This document shows positions 27,505 through 35,574 of a stretch of 64,000 nt of DNA, piece by piece. The notes below the pieces were generated by a model. That model searched no databases and had not been told where the DNA came from. It saw only the letters and a program-made list of their open reading frames with translations. Position numbers and translations under genes: made by a program. Each line of letters begins with the position of its first letter. The stretch's first letter is position 1. The DNA is from Bacteroidota bacterium (GTDB lineage: Bacteria > Bacteroidota > Bacteroidia > M30B66): assembly GCA_027483445.1 (NCBI GenBank), contig JAIXUS010000085.1, positions 1 through 64,000 on the forward strand. Reading direction: 5' to 3'.

Positions 27505-27975
27505 ATGCTATCTACTTCTACCAAATTCATCTTAAGCACGATTGCAGTTTCGTCCTTCCTGTTTCTGGGCTCCTGCGACAAAAAAGGAGGCTGTACCGAT
27601 GTGCGCGCAGAGAATTTCGACCCTACCGCCGAGGTAGAAGACGGCTCCTGCATTTCGCAACGCGAAAAGTTTATTGGCGTTTATCAGGGCAATGTATTGT
27701 GCATACAACCCCCCAACGGAACCTTCCAAAGTGAAGTGAGGCCGGCCAACGACAATCTGAACGACATCTTTATCGATAACCTCGGCGGCCGCTTCCAAAA
27801 TCCCACCCGCGCTACCATCGACCGAAACACCATTACCATTGCCCGCCAAGATCCCGACGCCGTTGGCTTCTACGTAACCGGCTCTGGCAATATTATAGGC
27901 AACGTAATTACCATCTCCTTCGAAACCCAGTCGGCCGGCGTAACCAACGCCTGCGTTTACACCATGGAGAAGTAA
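27505..27975 (+). CDS. Small lipoprotein, sister of the preceding gene
   Basis: 156 residues. Lipobox FLFLGSC followed by DKKGGCTDVRAENFDPTAEV then EDGSC, the same module as in the upstream neighbour, and a comparable beta-rich body (REKFIGVYQGNVLC; YVTGSGNIIGNVITISFETQ). Both start after the lipobox with a Lys-rich linker and contain an R-x-x-F/Y-I-G-V-Y segment, so they look like products of a tandem duplication that has since diverged widely. An upstream in-frame TTG lies inside the -7 box and was not used. No function is known. Confidence 0.75.
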   Translation: MLSTSTKFILSTIAVSSFLFLGSCDKKGGCTDVRAENFDPTAEVEDGSCISQREKFIGVYQGNVLCIQPPNGTFQSEVRPANDNLNDIFIDNLGGRFQNPTRATIDRNTITIARQDPDAVGFYVTGSGNIIGNVITISFETQSAGVTNACVYTMEK

Positions 27976-28099
27976 GGGCGATTTCTCCCGTGTAAATCGG
28001 GATTCACAGCTCAAACCTAGTTTTATTGGTCAATATTACCGTGAATTTTTCAGGTCTAAATGATCATGCTCAATGAGCAACCTTCTTGCAATCCTAGCT

Positions 28100-28345
28100 A
28101 GGGCTTACTGAAAAAGTCAAAAATGCGGCAGATGCAAGGCGACTAGGCGAAGCTGTATATTGAATACTGCGAGCTGCGGGCAACGAAGCAGATGCTGCAT
28201 TTCTGGCTAACGAGAAATTGAACTTCATGAATTCAGGAGTGCATGGATTTTCAAAAGCTAGACTAAAAACCCTTGCATTAAGCCTCATTCAAACAGGGAC
28301 TAAAACGTTATAAATAAACCTATTGAGTGTTTTTCAGTAGGCCCT
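28100..28345. mobile_element. MITE-like element (246 bp) with terminal inverted repeats
   Basis: Terminal repeats AGGGCTTACTGAAAAA (28100-28115) and TTTTTCAGTAGGCCCT (28330-28345) are inverted and differ at one of 16 positions. The interior has no open frame of note and contains imperfectly palindromic sequence (GGCGAAGCTG ... ACGAAGCAGATGCTGC). No clear target-site duplication: flanks read CTAGCT and GGCTAT. A shorter, more diverged relative lies at 31367. It fills most of the 370-bp gap between the lipoprotein and glycosyltransferase genes, and may also act as a terminator. Confidence 0.7.
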
Positions 28346-28347
28346 GG

Positions 28348-30027
28348 CTATTTCAACTTTAAAACATACCCCTCATTCAGCACCCCGGCCCTGGTTTTTG
28401 GGTTGCCAAAATTCATCGTGAGCAGGGTTACGGCGTAGTGTGGCGATTTAAATACAGACTCAACCTTGAAGCCTGCTTCTTCGAGCTTGGCTTTTCCCTC
28501 CCGTTGGGTGTACACGTACGCCGGCTCTCCGCTGAGTAGCGCCGCTTTGAGGTGCTCGATATTGGCCTCCTGCTGCACATGGCCCGTGTACACATCGAGT
28601 GCACGCCCATTGCAGTCGAACACATAGAGGCGATTGAGCGGAATTCCGTTTTCGAGGGCATAACGGCCGGCATGGGCCGACGATTGGTAGTGTAATATGG
28701 ATGGATAAAAGTGTGTGGCCAGCAGAATGTTAATGCTCAGCGAAGAGCAGAGGGAGGCCAGCAAAAACCTGGAGTCGAAAGGTATTTTCCGGCGAAAGCC
28801 GAAGAACAAATACCCCAGCAGGCCCAAAACGCCTACCAGCATTAACAGTGGGTTTTCGAGGGGGAAGAAATACACGAAAATCAATCCGCCGAAGGCCCAA
28901 CATGCCAAAAGCACAATAAGTTGTATAGTAATGAGTGTTGATTTAAGCCTTTCGGCTTCCGATTCTACCAAGGCCACAAAGTAGGCAGCGGTAAAAATGG
29001 CGGCAAAGGGGAAGGTAACGTAGATATAGTGCGGCAGCTTGTATTTCGAGAGCGAGAGGGCCAAAAAGGGCAGGATAAATCCACCCAAACTAATCCACTC
29101 GCTGCGGCTGCTGCGCAAGGTCTGCAGGTTTCTAAGGCCGCCTATGAGCTTGATCAATGCGGCTACGAGCAGCACCGACCAGGGCAAAAACGACCAGGCC
29201 ATGTTGTGTACAAAGAAGAAGGGGCCGGTGTCGTTTTTCCAGACATTTTCTCCGGTGATGCGTCCAAAACTTTGCTCCCAGAAGAAAAAGCGAATGCCCG
29301 AAACCCCGGTTCTGCCGTTAACCAAAGTATTGGGCTGAGCGTCGAACTGGGTGTAGAGGCCGTAGAGCATCGGGCTGAGTACGATCAGGCTGATGCCTAG
29401 TCCGGCAATCCAAGGCCAACGGAAAATGTTTTTCCACTCGCCTTTGAGCAGTAGATGTGTACCGAGTGCTGCTGCGGGTGCCACCAGGGCCATCGGGCCT
29501 TTGGCCAACATACCTATTCCGATAAAGGCAAAACCGGCCATCCACCAGTAGGCCTTTCGGTTGCCGTAGAGGAATTCGGCGAGCATCCAAACGGCGGTAA
29601 TTACGCTATTGGTTAGGTAGGTGTCGGTGCGGATGTCGTTGTTGAAGTGGAAATAGCCCTGAGAGGTGGCCAGCATGAGTGCAGCGAGGCGGGCCGTTTG
29701 TTTATTGTAAAACAGGGCGGCGAGGCGGTAGGTGGCGTACCAGCCGAGGATGGAGAATAAGATACTGGGCAGCTTGAAGGCGAATTCAGAACTCCCGAAA
29801 ACACTGAAGAACAGCCCTGAAATCCAGAAGATAAAAGGCGGCTTATCGAGGTAAGGTTTATTCCGGTCGGTGAATTCGAGCCAGTTTCCGCGGTGCAGCA
29901 TTTCGTTGGTCATGGAGAAATACTGGGCAGAATCTACTTCCATCACATCAACGGGAATGGCCAGCAGGTAGATGATAGCCACAAGGCCAAACAGAAAGAG
30001 CGGGTTAGTAAGCAGGCGGTTCAGCAT
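28348..30027 (-). CDS. ArnT-like (GT39/GT83) glycosyltransferase, multi-pass membrane protein
   Basis: 559 residues, about 11-13 membrane helices. The N-terminal helix is followed by VMEVDSAQYFSMTNEMLHRG (catalytic-loop Asp) and NKPYLDKPPFIFWISGLFF, the Lys-Pro-Pro signature of ArnT-type undecaprenyl-phosphate-sugar transferases. Further helices include GMLAKGPMALVAPAAALGTH. The soluble C-terminus has a YVYTQREGKAKLEEAGF segment, common in this family. ATG at 30027; an in-frame TTG 24 bp upstream was rejected. The gene lies 3 bp from the MITE at its end and just downstream of the SRP RNA, whose U-run separates them. Confidence 0.8.
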   Translation of the reverse strand: MLNRLLTNPLFLFGLVAIIYLLAIPVDVMEVDSAQYFSMTNEMLHRGNWLEFTDRNKPYLDKPPFIFWISGLFFSVFGSSEFAFKLPSILFSILGWYATYRLAALFYNKQTARLAALMLATSQGYFHFNNDIRTDTYLTNSVITAVWMLAEFLYGNRKAYWWMAGFAFIGIGMLAKGPMALVAPAAALGTHLLLKGEWKNIFRWPWIAGLGISLIVLSPMLYGLYTQFDAQPNTLVNGRTGVSGIRFFFWEQSFGRITGENVWKNDTGPFFFVHNMAWSFLPWSVLLVAALIKLIGGLRNLQTLRSSRSEWISLGGFILPFLALSLSKYKLPHYIYVTFPFAAIFTAAYFVALVESEAERLKSTLITIQLIVLLACWAFGGLIFVYFFPLENPLLMLVGVLGLLGYLFFGFRRKIPFDSRFLLASLCSSLSINILLATHFYPSILHYQSSAHAGRYALENGIPLNRLYVFDCNGRALDVYTGHVQQEANIEHLKAALLSGEPAYVYTQREGKAKLEEAGFKVESVFKSPHYAVTLLTMNFGNPKTRAGVLNEGYVLKLK

Positions 30028-30058
30028 GAGAAGAGCGTTCCGGCAGGGCAAAAAAAAT

Positions 30059-30154
30059 GGGTAAGTTACTTACATCGCACCGCTCAACCATCTACCCTTG
30101 CTATCTTCCGATCCTGGGGGAGTTCAACAGGAGCTGGTCGTATAAGACTTACCC
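30059..30154 (-). ncRNA. ffs: Signal recognition particle RNA, small bacterial (4.5S) type
   Basis: About 96 nt. The ends GGGTAAGT and ACTTACCC are complementary and close the helix. The core TCGGAAGATAGCA, then AGGGTAGATG and TGCGATGTAAG, corresponds to the universal 4.5S segment (E. coli TCCGGAAGGAAGCAG and GGCAGATGACG ... GGGATGTAG), including the GGAA tetraloop and the asymmetric internal loop that binds Ffh. A run of eight U follows the 3' strand, so the molecule ends in its own terminator. A perfect -7 box sits 4 nt before the predicted first G. Confidence 0.85.
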
Positions 30155-30158
30155 GCTG

Positions 30159-30166
30159 CAAATGTA
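30159..30166 (-). promoter_or_regulatory. -7 box of the SRP RNA gene
   Basis: TACATTTG, perfect TAnnTTTG, 4 nt before the RNA 5' end. A TTTG lies 22 bp upstream as a possible -33. Useful as an internal ruler: it indicates that transcription starts 5 nt after the last base of the -7 box. Confidence 0.65.
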
Positions 30167-30231
30167 ATGATTCTGACTCACGGCGCTACAAAAATTTGCG
30201 GCCCGCAAAAATTAGGTTAAATACTTCGATT

Positions 30232-31296
30232 TCAGGGCTTAAACCAAATGTCGACATACACCGGCAGGTGGTCGCTAAAGCCGCCGAGGTATTTTTTCCC
30301 GGCATAGGTGCGCTTGGTTTGCCAGTTACCGTATTTCTCGTTTTTCTCTACGAGGAAGTCGGGCCGGTAAACTTTGGCCGCCTTGTAATAGGTTTTCAAT
30401 CCCGATTGGCCTTTGATGAGGGCTTCTGAGGCAATAATCTGATCGAGGAAGCCCCATTCGCCTTTGTAGGTGTGCGAGCCCCACTCTTTGGTTTGCTGCC
30501 AGGCCACGAGGTTAAAGAGGTCGCCGCTGGGAACTGTGGTGTCGGCCTCGGCCATAAGCATTTCACGAATGCTTTTGTCGTTGGGGTAATCGTTAAAATC
30601 GCCCACCAAAACAATATTGGCGGCCTTTTCATTCTGTTGAATGGAGTCGGTGAGGCGCTTGGCCGTTTTGGCCGCAACGAGTCGTTTGGCTTCGGTTTCG
30701 GCCTGTCCGCCCGAGCGACTTGGCCAATGGTTCACCAGAATGTGGAGCTTGCTTTTATTGGGCAACTCGCCTTTCACGTAGAGAATATCGCGGGTTGGCT
30801 TATCGTTGTCGCCGGGAATAACCACCGGGTATTTACCCATTTTCACGGGGGCAAAACGGTTTTTGCGATAGATCAGTCCCACGTCGATGCCGCGCTTATC
30901 GGGCGAGTCGTAATGGATTACGCTGTAGCCCGCTTTCGAGAGGGCTGTTTTCTGAATGAGCAGATCCAGCACCCTACGGTTTTCAACTTCGGCAAACCCC
31001 ACCACATCGGGGAGGTCTTTGCCGCCCACACTTAAAACAACGCGGGCAATATTGTCGAGCTTTTGTTGGAACCGTTCGGCCGTCCATTGCGACTCCGAAG
31101 TGGGAAGGTATTCCTGGTCGTCGATATTCGGGTCGTCGATGGTATCAAAGAGGTTCTCCACATTGTAAAACATCACCCGAAAGGGCTTGTCTTTTTTCTT
31201 TTTTTTGACCGAACTCAGGGGGGATGACCAACTCAATAAAATCAGGGTGCTCATCACCAGTAAGGCCGATACTGCGCGAAACAGATTCTTCTTCAT
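30232..31296 (-). CDS. Secreted endonuclease/exonuclease/phosphatase (EEP) fold protein
   Basis: 354 residues with a signal peptide (TLILLSWSSPLSS), then a Lys-rich linker. EEP signatures are intact: FRVMFYNVENLFDTIDDP (Asn and acidic metal ligand), DVVGFAEVENRRVLDLLI (catalytic Glu), NHWPSRSGGQAETEAKR (His/Arg), VLVGDFNDYPNDKS (Asp/Asn) and the C-terminal GFSDHLPVYVDIW (Asp-His). Members hydrolyse DNA, RNA or phosphoesters; a nuclease working outside the cytoplasm is plausible. A 7/8 -7 box (TTACTTTG, 31304-31311) lies 7 nt before the ATG. The SRP RNA gene follows on the same strand. Confidence 0.85.
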   Translation of the reverse strand: MKKNLFRAVSALLVMSTLILLSWSSPLSSVKKKKKDKPFRVMFYNVENLFDTIDDPNIDDQEYLPTSESQWTAERFQQKLDNIARVVLSVGGKDLPDVVGFAEVENRRVLDLLIQKTALSKAGYSVIHYDSPDKRGIDVGLIYRKNRFAPVKMGKYPVVIPGDNDKPTRDILYVKGELPNKSKLHILVNHWPSRSGGQAETEAKRLVAAKTAKRLTDSIQQNEKAANIVLVGDFNDYPNDKSIREMLMAEADTTVPSGDLFNLVAWQQTKEWGSHTYKGEWGFLDQIIASEALIKGQSGLKTYYKAAKVYRPDFLVEKNEKYGNWQTKRTYAGKKYLGGFSDHLPVYVDIWFKP

Positions 31297-31366
31297 AGGC
31301 CTGCAAAGTAAGTTACTTCCGCTAATTGATTGGTGTGAAGGAATTGTAAAATTGTTGATTTTCTCT

Positions 31367-31495
31367 AGGGTTTACTTAAAAAATCAGATGCGCATCGCTT
31401 TTGGAAAATCGAATTAAAAACCCTTGTACCAAGTCCCATTTTAACAGGGCATAATGTGCGATGAAAGGCCTTTTGCGTGTTTTCCGGCAGGCCGC
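31367..31495. mobile_element. Diverged, shortened relative of the MITE at 28100
   Basis: AGGGTTTACTTAAAAA at the left end and TTTTCCGGCAGGCCGC at the right resemble the termini of the 28100 element, and the right half aligns with it through TAAAAACCCTTG and AACAGGG. It is about half as long, so an internal deletion is likely. It lies between the EEP gene and rarA; no target-site duplication seen. Confidence 0.55.
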
Positions 31496-31541
31496 GCTAA
31501 GTAGGCCCTAAGCAAGGGGCATTTACCGATTTACAGGGTAA

Positions 31542-32828
31542 TCAATACCCATATTTTTCTTTCCACAGTCGCTTTAAGCGTTCGCGCATCTCCGCTTCGC
31601 GGGCGTTGTTTCCGGGTATGTAAAAGGCCATCCCGCTTGCGGCCTCGGGCATAAACTCCTGCTCTACAAAATTGCCCGGAAAGGCATGGGCATACTTGTA
31701 TTCCTCGCCGTAACCGAGCTCCTTCATCAGCTTAGTTGGGGCATTGCGCAGGTGCAGAGGCACGGGCAAGTCGCCGGTTTGCCGCACATAATCGAGTGCG
31801 CCACGAATGCCATTGTAAGAGGCGTTGCTCTTGGGCGAACAGGCCAAATAGGCCACCGTTTGCCCTAAGATAAGGTCGCACTCGGGGTAGCCAATTACCG
31901 TAACAGCCTGGAAGCAGGAGGTGGCCAGCATCAGCGCGTTTGGATTCGCATTGCCAATGTCTTCGGAGGCCAAAATGAGCATACGGCGGGCAATAAACTT
32001 AGGGTCTTCGCCCCCATGAATCATTCTGGCCAAATAATACAGAGCCGCATTGGGGTCGCTGCCCCGAATGCTCTTGATGAATGCCGAAATGATGTCGTAA
32101 TGCTGCTCCCCGTTTTTGTCGTAAAATGCCAGGTTTTGCTGTAAAGCGGCAGTGGTATTTTCGTTGGTGATGACCACCGTGTCGCCCTCTGCAAAGGTGT
32201 TTACCACGAGTTCGAACAGGTTGAGGAGCTTACGGGCATCGCCGCCAGAATACCGAAGCAGGGCCTCCGTTTCCTGAAGCTCGATGTTCCGTTTACCGAT
32301 CACGTCATCCTCGCGTAGCGAGCGCTCTACCAAGCCCAGCAATTGCTCGGGTTCAAGCGGCTTGAGCGTATACACCTGGCAACGCGAAAGCAAGGCCGGT
32401 ATCACCTCAAACGAGGGGTTTTCTGTGGTAGCGCCCACCAGGGTGATGACCCCTTTTTCGACCGCGCCAAGCAGTGAGTCCTGCTGCGATTTAGAGAAAC
32501 GGTGAATCTCGTCGATAAACAAGATGGGCTTCTTTAACAGGCCGCCACGGCGGGATGCATGCTCGATGACTTCGCGCACTTCTTTCACGCCCGAGGCAAT
32601 CGCGCTCAGGGTAAATAGCTCGGTATGCGTAGCCTCGGCCAGCAAACGGGCCAGGGTGGTTTTGCCAACGCCCGGCGGCCCCCAAAAGATGAGCGAAGGT
32701 AAATTCAAGCCTTGTGTGATGATTTTCCTCAGCACCATGCCTTCGCCGAGCAGGTGGGCTTGACCGGCATACTCCGATAGGTTACGCGGCCGCATTCGTT
32801 CCGCCAAGGGGGCATTGGACGCATTCAT
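31542..32828 (-). CDS. rarA: Replication-associated recombination protein A (RarA/MgsA) AAA+ ATPase
   Basis: 428 residues. N-terminal PLAERMRPRNLSEYAGQ, Walker A GPPGVGKTTLA (about 50-60), Walker B LFIDEIHRF, sensor 1 GATTENPSF, arginine finger LLSRCQVY, then the C-terminal domain with GSDPNAALYYLARMI and the typical RarA ending (PGNNAREAEMRERLKRLW). Acts at stalled replication forks, interacting with SSB. It overlaps by 4 bp the acyltransferase gene upstream on the same strand (ATGA), which suggests translation coupling; the pairing has no obvious functional logic. Confidence 0.93.
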   Translation of the reverse strand: MNASNAPLAERMRPRNLSEYAGQAHLLGEGMVLRKIITQGLNLPSLIFWGPPGVGKTTLARLLAEATHTELFTLSAIASGVKEVREVIEHASRRGGLLKKPILFIDEIHRFSKSQQDSLLGAVEKGVITLVGATTENPSFEVIPALLSRCQVYTLKPLEPEQLLGLVERSLREDDVIGKRNIELQETEALLRYSGGDARKLLNLFELVVNTFAEGDTVVITNENTTAALQQNLAFYDKNGEQHYDIISAFIKSIRGSDPNAALYYLARMIHGGEDPKFIARRMLILASEDIGNANPNALMLATSCFQAVTVIGYPECDLILGQTVAYLACSPKSNASYNGIRGALDYVRQTGDLPVPLHLRNAPTKLMKELGYGEEYKYAHAFPGNFVEQEFMPEAASGMAFYIPGNNAREAEMRERLKRLWKEKYGY

Positions 32829-33727
32829 AGGCGATAGGCAGGGTAGAGTGGAAGCCCCTGAGGCCTGCGGTGCTTCCAGCGTTTATGGGTCCACAGCCAG
32901 TATTCGGGCTGCTCGGCAATGATGCGTTCGAGTATGGCCGTATGTTTTCGGGTTATCTCGGCCTCGGCAGTTGGCCCTCCCAGCTCACAAACCACCTCAT
33001 ATTCGAGTGTGTAGTATCCGCGTTTCAGCTTCCTGATTCGTCCGAACACCACGCCTTTATTATAGGTTCGGGCGTATTTCTCGGTGCCTACAGCTACCGG
33101 CGTTTCCTGGTGGAGGAAATCTACCCACAGGGCCTTTTCCGGCTTGCCCGGACTCTGATCCACCACAAAGCCCCACATGGTAAGGCGTTCGGCACTTTGC
33201 GCCATCACCTCCGATATTTCTTTTACCGACACCAGGCTGAGCCTGAACCTTGAGCGGGAGCGCATCATGGCCTTGTTAAACACAGGGGCTTTGAGGGGTA
33301 AATACAGGCCCAGGGCTTCGAACCTGCTTTGCAGTGCCAGCGAAATGGCAGCCCACTCCCAGTTTCCGTAATGGCCGGTAATGCCGATAAGCGGTATGCC
33401 CCGTTGGTAGAACGAATCGAGCAATTCAGGGTTCACCAGCTTCATGCGCTTGCGGAGCTCTGCTTCGGAGATGCTAAACGACTTGATGGTTTCGACCATA
33501 ATGTCGCAGAGATGTCGGTAAAAGGCGCGTTCGATGCGGTCGAGCTCATGTTGCGGTTTTTGCGGAAAGGCCATGCGGAGATTTTTCCGCGTTACTTTTA
33601 CCCTGTATCGAAGCAGGCGGTAAATGAGCAGAAAGAGGCCATCCGACACTACATACAACACCCTGAATGGAAGCAGGGCAATGAGCCTGATTAGGCCTAA
33701 TAGCAGATAGGAAAACACAGCTTTCAC
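32825..33727 (-). CDS. Lysophospholipid/lipid A-type acyltransferase (LpxL/HtrB family)
   Basis: 300 residues. N-terminal membrane anchor (LLLGLIRLIALLPFRVLYVVSDG), then VTRKNLRMAFPQKPQHELDRIERAFYRHL and the catalytic motif GHYGNWEW (His119, Glu124). The product adds a secondary acyl chain to lipid A precursors on the inner-membrane cytoplasmic face. It starts with GTG, chosen because TATTTTTC (33732-33739), a 7/8 -7 box, lies 4 nt upstream, and the same 4-nt spacing recurs in the window. Overlaps rarA by 4 bp. Confidence 0.85.
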   Translation of the reverse strand: MKAVFSYLLLGLIRLIALLPFRVLYVVSDGLFLLIYRLLRYRVKVTRKNLRMAFPQKPQHELDRIERAFYRHLCDIMVETIKSFSISEAELRKRMKLVNPELLDSFYQRGIPLIGITGHYGNWEWAAISLALQSRFEALGLYLPLKAPVFNKAMMRSRSRFRLSLVSVKEISEVMAQSAERLTMWGFVVDQSPGKPEKALWVDFLHQETPVAVGTEKYARTYNKGVVFGRIRKLKRGYYTLEYEVVCELGGPTAEAEITRKHTAILERIIAEQPEYWLWTHKRWKHRRPQGLPLYPAYRL

Positions 33728-33731
33728 GGCC

Positions 33732-33739
33732 GAAAAATA
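33732..33739 (-). promoter_or_regulatory. -7 box of the acyltransferase-rarA operon
   Basis: TATTTTTC differs from TAnnTTTG at the last base and lies 4 nt before the GTG start, the same spacing as at the SRP RNA. Confidence 0.4.
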
Positions 33740-33754
33740 CGTGAAAGTGTCGAT

Positions 33755-34375
33755 TTAGCGGCAGTAAAATCGCAGCAAATCAAACGCTTCGGAGTAGCCC
33801 AGTTCGGCCGATTTCGACATGTCGATGCAACCGGCCTCGCGGCTTCCGTTTAGGTATTGAGCAACTCCTCGTTTGAAATGGTATTTGCCTTGCGCCGGAT
33901 TGAGCTGAATGGCAGCATCGAAATCGGCAACGGCCGCGCTGTAATCGCCCAGCTGGTGATTAACCTGTCCGCGCTCGAAGTAAATGGCTTCGTTTCGGGG
34001 GTCGAGGCTTTGGGCATCGTTTAAGTCTTTGAGTGCGCCGCTGAGTTCGCCCATCAAAAACCGCACGGTTCCGCGGTACAGATAGGCCTTCACGCTTTGC
34101 GGATTGTTCTTCAGCACCCAGTTAAAATCGTTCACCGCCTCTTTGTATCGTTTGGTGCGGGTAAAGCACAAACCCCTCCCAATTCGGGCATCTTCAAAAT
34201 CAGGCTCCATTTCAAGGGCCTTGCTGAAATCGCTAATGGCCCCAAGGTATTCTTCCTTCAGGCCTTTGGCGGTTCCACTGTAATAATACTCCTTGGCCGT
34301 AGCCTGGCCTAACAATGGAGCCTTGCAGAACAGGGTTAAAATCAAGGCTATGGAAAGCCATTTCGCCGACTTCAC
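33755..34375 (-). CDS. Secreted TPR protein (first of three sisters)
   Basis: 206 residues with a signal peptide (MKSAKWLSIALILTLFCKAPLLGQ) and four TPR units (GAISDFSKALEMEPDFEDA, KEAVNDFNWVLKNNPQSVKA, GALKDLNDAQSLDPRNEA, SAAVADFDAAIQLNPAQGKY). Ends with GCIDMSKSAELGYSEAFDLLRFYC. Its two neighbours upstream share the ending pattern [GA]-C-x-D-x-x-x-A-x-x-x-G-x-x-x-A-x-x-x-L-x-x-Y-C. The start overlaps the next upstream gene by 4 bp. Probably a periplasmic or outer-membrane scaffold; binding partner unknown. Confidence 0.8.
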   Translation of the reverse strand: MKSAKWLSIALILTLFCKAPLLGQATAKEYYYSGTAKGLKEEYLGAISDFSKALEMEPDFEDARIGRGLCFTRTKRYKEAVNDFNWVLKNNPQSVKAYLYRGTVRFLMGELSGALKDLNDAQSLDPRNEAIYFERGQVNHQLGDYSAAVADFDAAIQLNPAQGKYHFKRGVAQYLNGSREAGCIDMSKSAELGYSEAFDLLRFYCR

Positions 34376-34737
34376 TTCCCGGTTGCGTTCAAGGGTTTAC
34401 GGGTTCTGCCCGGTGCGTTTTTACCGCAGTACTTATCGAGATATTCTTTAGCCGGCTCCCAACCTGCTTTATAGCTAATGGCAAAGTCGACGCAGGCCTT
34501 ATCGCGTTCGTTTAACATTAAAAAGCACTGCCCGCGGGCAAACTGAGCTTCTCTGTAATCGGGCTTAAGTTGCAGGGCCTGGTTAAACAACAGAACGGCC
34601 TCCCGGTAGCGTTTTTCGCCGAGCTCCTTCACCCCATCATTGTAAAGTTTGCTGTATTGGTCGGCACGCGCCTGTTGGGCCATCAAACCACCTATTGCGC
34701 TGAGGCTAAGGCAAAGTAATACAAGTATCTTTTTCAT
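34372..34737 (-). CDS. Small secreted TPR protein (second of three sisters)
   Basis: 121 residues. The ATG at 34737 gives a signal peptide (KKILVLLCLSLSAIGGLMAQ); an upstream in-frame TTG is not used. Two TPR units (KLYNDGVKELGEKRYREAVLL, FNQALQLKPDYREAQFARGQ), then the Cys-containing tail DKACVDFAISYKAGWEPAKEY and LDKYCGK, then a basic Pro-rich extension. It is the shortest of the cluster and may bind peptides or act as a modulator of its larger sisters. Confidence 0.75.
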   Translation of the reverse strand: MKKILVLLCLSLSAIGGLMAQQARADQYSKLYNDGVKELGEKRYREAVLLFNQALQLKPDYREAQFARGQCFLMLNERDKACVDFAISYKAGWEPAKEYLDKYCGKNAPGRTRKPLNATGK

Positions 34738-34749
34738 GGTCAATGTCAA

Positions 34750-35553
34750 TTATTCGGTACAATAAGAATTGTAATTGTTTTCGGCCTCGTCGTTACCGAG
34801 GTCGCGGGCTTTAACCCAATCGGAACAAGCCCCTTTTTTATTGCCGCTCAGGTATTTTGCCGAGCCACGATAATTCAAGGCCTCGTCGTGATTCGGATTG
34901 AGCTCTATGCACTTGTTGAAATCTTCAATGGCTTCCTTGTCTTTTTCCACACCACCGCGTGCAACTGCTCTGTAATAATAGGCATCTGCCAATTTGGGAT
35001 TAAAATGGATGGCTTTGTTGCAATCTTTGATGGTGTACTTGAAGTTTTCGGCTTCAAAGCTCAGCTCAGCCCGCGACAGATAAGCCTCTGCCAGCGTGGA
35101 ATCGAGGTCGAGTGTGGCGTTGAAATCTTTCATGGCCATGTCGTCGTTCCCAAACTCAACATAAGCTTGTCCGCGCTGAAAAAAGGCCTGTGCGTTTTTG
35201 GGGTCCAGCTGAATCGATTTATCCAGGGCCACAATGGCTTCTTTGTGCTTACCGAGCAGATTTAAGGTATTTCCTTTTTGGTAATACAAATAGGCGCTAT
35301 TGAGTTTCAACGAGTCGGCTTTGTTAAGGTCTTTCAAGGCTTTACCGGGCTCTTTCATGGCCAGAAATGCCACAGCACGGGTAAGGTAGTTTTCGGCCAG
35401 GTCGGGATCTGATTTGACCAAGGCTTCAGCTTTTTCGAGGGCTTTGGCGCCCTCACCTTGTTTGATGAGCAAGGCCACGTCGGTTTGTACACCGGTTTGG
35501 GCACCGGCCATCACCACCCATAAACTCAACAAAAATGTAAACGTGTATTTCAT
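34750..35553 (-). CDS. Secreted TPR protein (third sister, largest)
   Basis: 267 residues, signal peptide MKYTFTFLLSLWVVMAGAQ, six or seven TPR units (KALEKAEALVKSDPDLAENY, KALKDLNKADSLKLNSAYLY, EAIVALDKSIQLDPKNAQAF, MAMKDFNATLDLDSTLAEAY, and EAIEDFNKCIELNPNHDEAL), ending in KKGACSDWVKARDLGNDEAE and NNYNSYC. Twelve bp separate it from the next sister; the 180-residue gene upstream is 21 bp away, so the four genes probably form an operon read from the minus strand. Confidence 0.82.
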   Translation of the reverse strand: MKYTFTFLLSLWVVMAGAQTGVQTDVALLIKQGEGAKALEKAEALVKSDPDLAENYLTRAVAFLAMKEPGKALKDLNKADSLKLNSAYLYYQKGNTLNLLGKHKEAIVALDKSIQLDPKNAQAFFQRGQAYVEFGNDDMAMKDFNATLDLDSTLAEAYLSRAELSFEAENFKYTIKDCNKAIHFNPKLADAYYYRAVARGGVEKDKEAIEDFNKCIELNPNHDEALNYRGSAKYLSGNKKGACSDWVKARDLGNDEAENNYNSYCTE

Positions 35554-35574
35554 GCAATCTTCTTATTTATAGGG

